From assembly GCA_938046705.1 (NCBI GenBank), contig CALIWP010000323.1:1-6037 (forward strand): DNA of 6,037 nt. Direction: 5' to 3'. Positions 5,798-6,037 of the stretch are shown piece by piece. The position numbers were made by a program, and so were the translations under genes. Numbering within the stretch: position 1 is the first letter of the stretch; every line of letters begins with the position of its first letter. The notes below the pieces were generated by a model, which was not told the origin of the DNA, ran no database searches, and saw only the letters and a list, made by a program, of their open reading frames with translations. This DNA is from an uncultured Campylobacter sp. Lineage in GTDB: Bacteria > Campylobacterota > Campylobacteria > Campylobacterales > Campylobacteraceae.

Positions 5798-6037
5798 GTC
5801 GATGCGTAAAATTTGAGCCGAATTTGAGCGGTCTCGCGGCAAAATACTTCGTTTTATATTTTTTGTATTCAAATTTGGTAAATTTGTTTTAAATTTTAGT
5901 ATTTAAAATTTGAGTCAAATTTTGCAAATCTTAGCTCCACATTTTACTTACCAAGACCGGCATTTTGAAAATGTTAAAATTTGAGCCGTTATGCCGCGTG
6001 CCTCTTACCACCGATAAATTTTATCCTCGTAAGCGAT
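5798..6037. other. AT-rich gene-free end of the window
   Basis: No gene is visible in these 240 bases on either strand. The sequence is AT-rich with many AAATTT words. TAAAATTTGAGCCG occurs twice (5807-5820 and 5975-5988), with a shorter copy TAAAATTTGAG at 5904-5914. CGGCAT (5958-5963) and ATGCCG (5991-5996) could pair around a 27-base loop. The last 30 to 50 bases on the minus strand have short open frames that could be the tail of a convergent gene, but too little is present to tell. Confidence 0.45.
5807..5988. repeat. Repeated 14-base word TAAAATTTGAGCCG
   Basis: Two identical copies (5807-5820 and 5975-5988) lie 168 bases apart, and 11 bases of the word recur at 5904-5914. It extends the common AAATTT word by a specific GAGCCG flank, so it is more than simple AT-richness. 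It could be a dispersed intergenic repeat of this genome. Confidence 0.4.

Noticed and set aside
5597..5872. Minus-strand frame of 91 codons
   Set aside because: It overlaps the end of the hydrolase and its strong terminator; basic, low-complexity peptide with no recognisable motif.

Overview
The window looks like an oral-type Campylobacter (C. showae / C. rectus / C. gracilis-like) from about position 975 to the end, joined at its left end to roughly 970 bases that look like a Lachnospiraceae-type Firmicute. The Campylobacter assignment rests on three things: the gene order pgk-gapA (minus strand) divergent from nadD-rsfS (plus strand), which I recall from C. jejuni and its relatives; the protein sequences; and the palindromic hexamer AAATTT. 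By hand count that hexamer occurs about 45 times between 1090 and 6037 and not once before 1090. The left end lacks the hexamer, uses mostly G/C-ending codons, and carries a clostridial-type triosephosphate isomerase.

Layout. 46-795 (-) is tpiA. 796-891 is a GC-rich spacer with overlapping palindromes. 892-2088 (-) is pgk, whose last codons look clostridial while the rest looks campylobacterial. 2105-3100 (-) is gapA. These three encode consecutive enzymes of the triose-phosphate part of glycolysis/gluconeogenesis and read gapA, pgk, tpiA in transcription order. 3101-3411 is a divergent intergenic region holding the leaders of gapA and nadD. 3412-3984 (+) is nadD, and it overlaps rsfS (3948-4274, +), whose start is fixed by a good ribosome binding site. 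4275-4890 holds no convincing gene: it has a long imperfect inverted repeat, a cluster of GTCAAATTT words, a terminator-like hairpin and a decayed-looking reading frame. 4917-5744 (+) is a secreted alpha/beta hydrolase of dienelactone-hydrolase type with its own promoter (TATAAT at 4884) and its own terminator (5759-5797). 5798-6037 is AT-rich, with short repeats and no gene seen.

Function. The left and middle genes are core housekeeping: GAPDH, phosphoglycerate kinase and triosephosphate isomerase; NadD for the NAD that GAPDH uses; and RsfS, which shuts down ribosomes in poor conditions. The hydrolase is the only accessory-looking gene. I see no phage, IS element, CRISPR array, toxin-antitoxin pair or other obviously new system. 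The most important observation is the probable chimera inside pgk: either an assembly misjoin between two mouth bacteria or, less likely, a real recombination that brought in a foreign tpiA.
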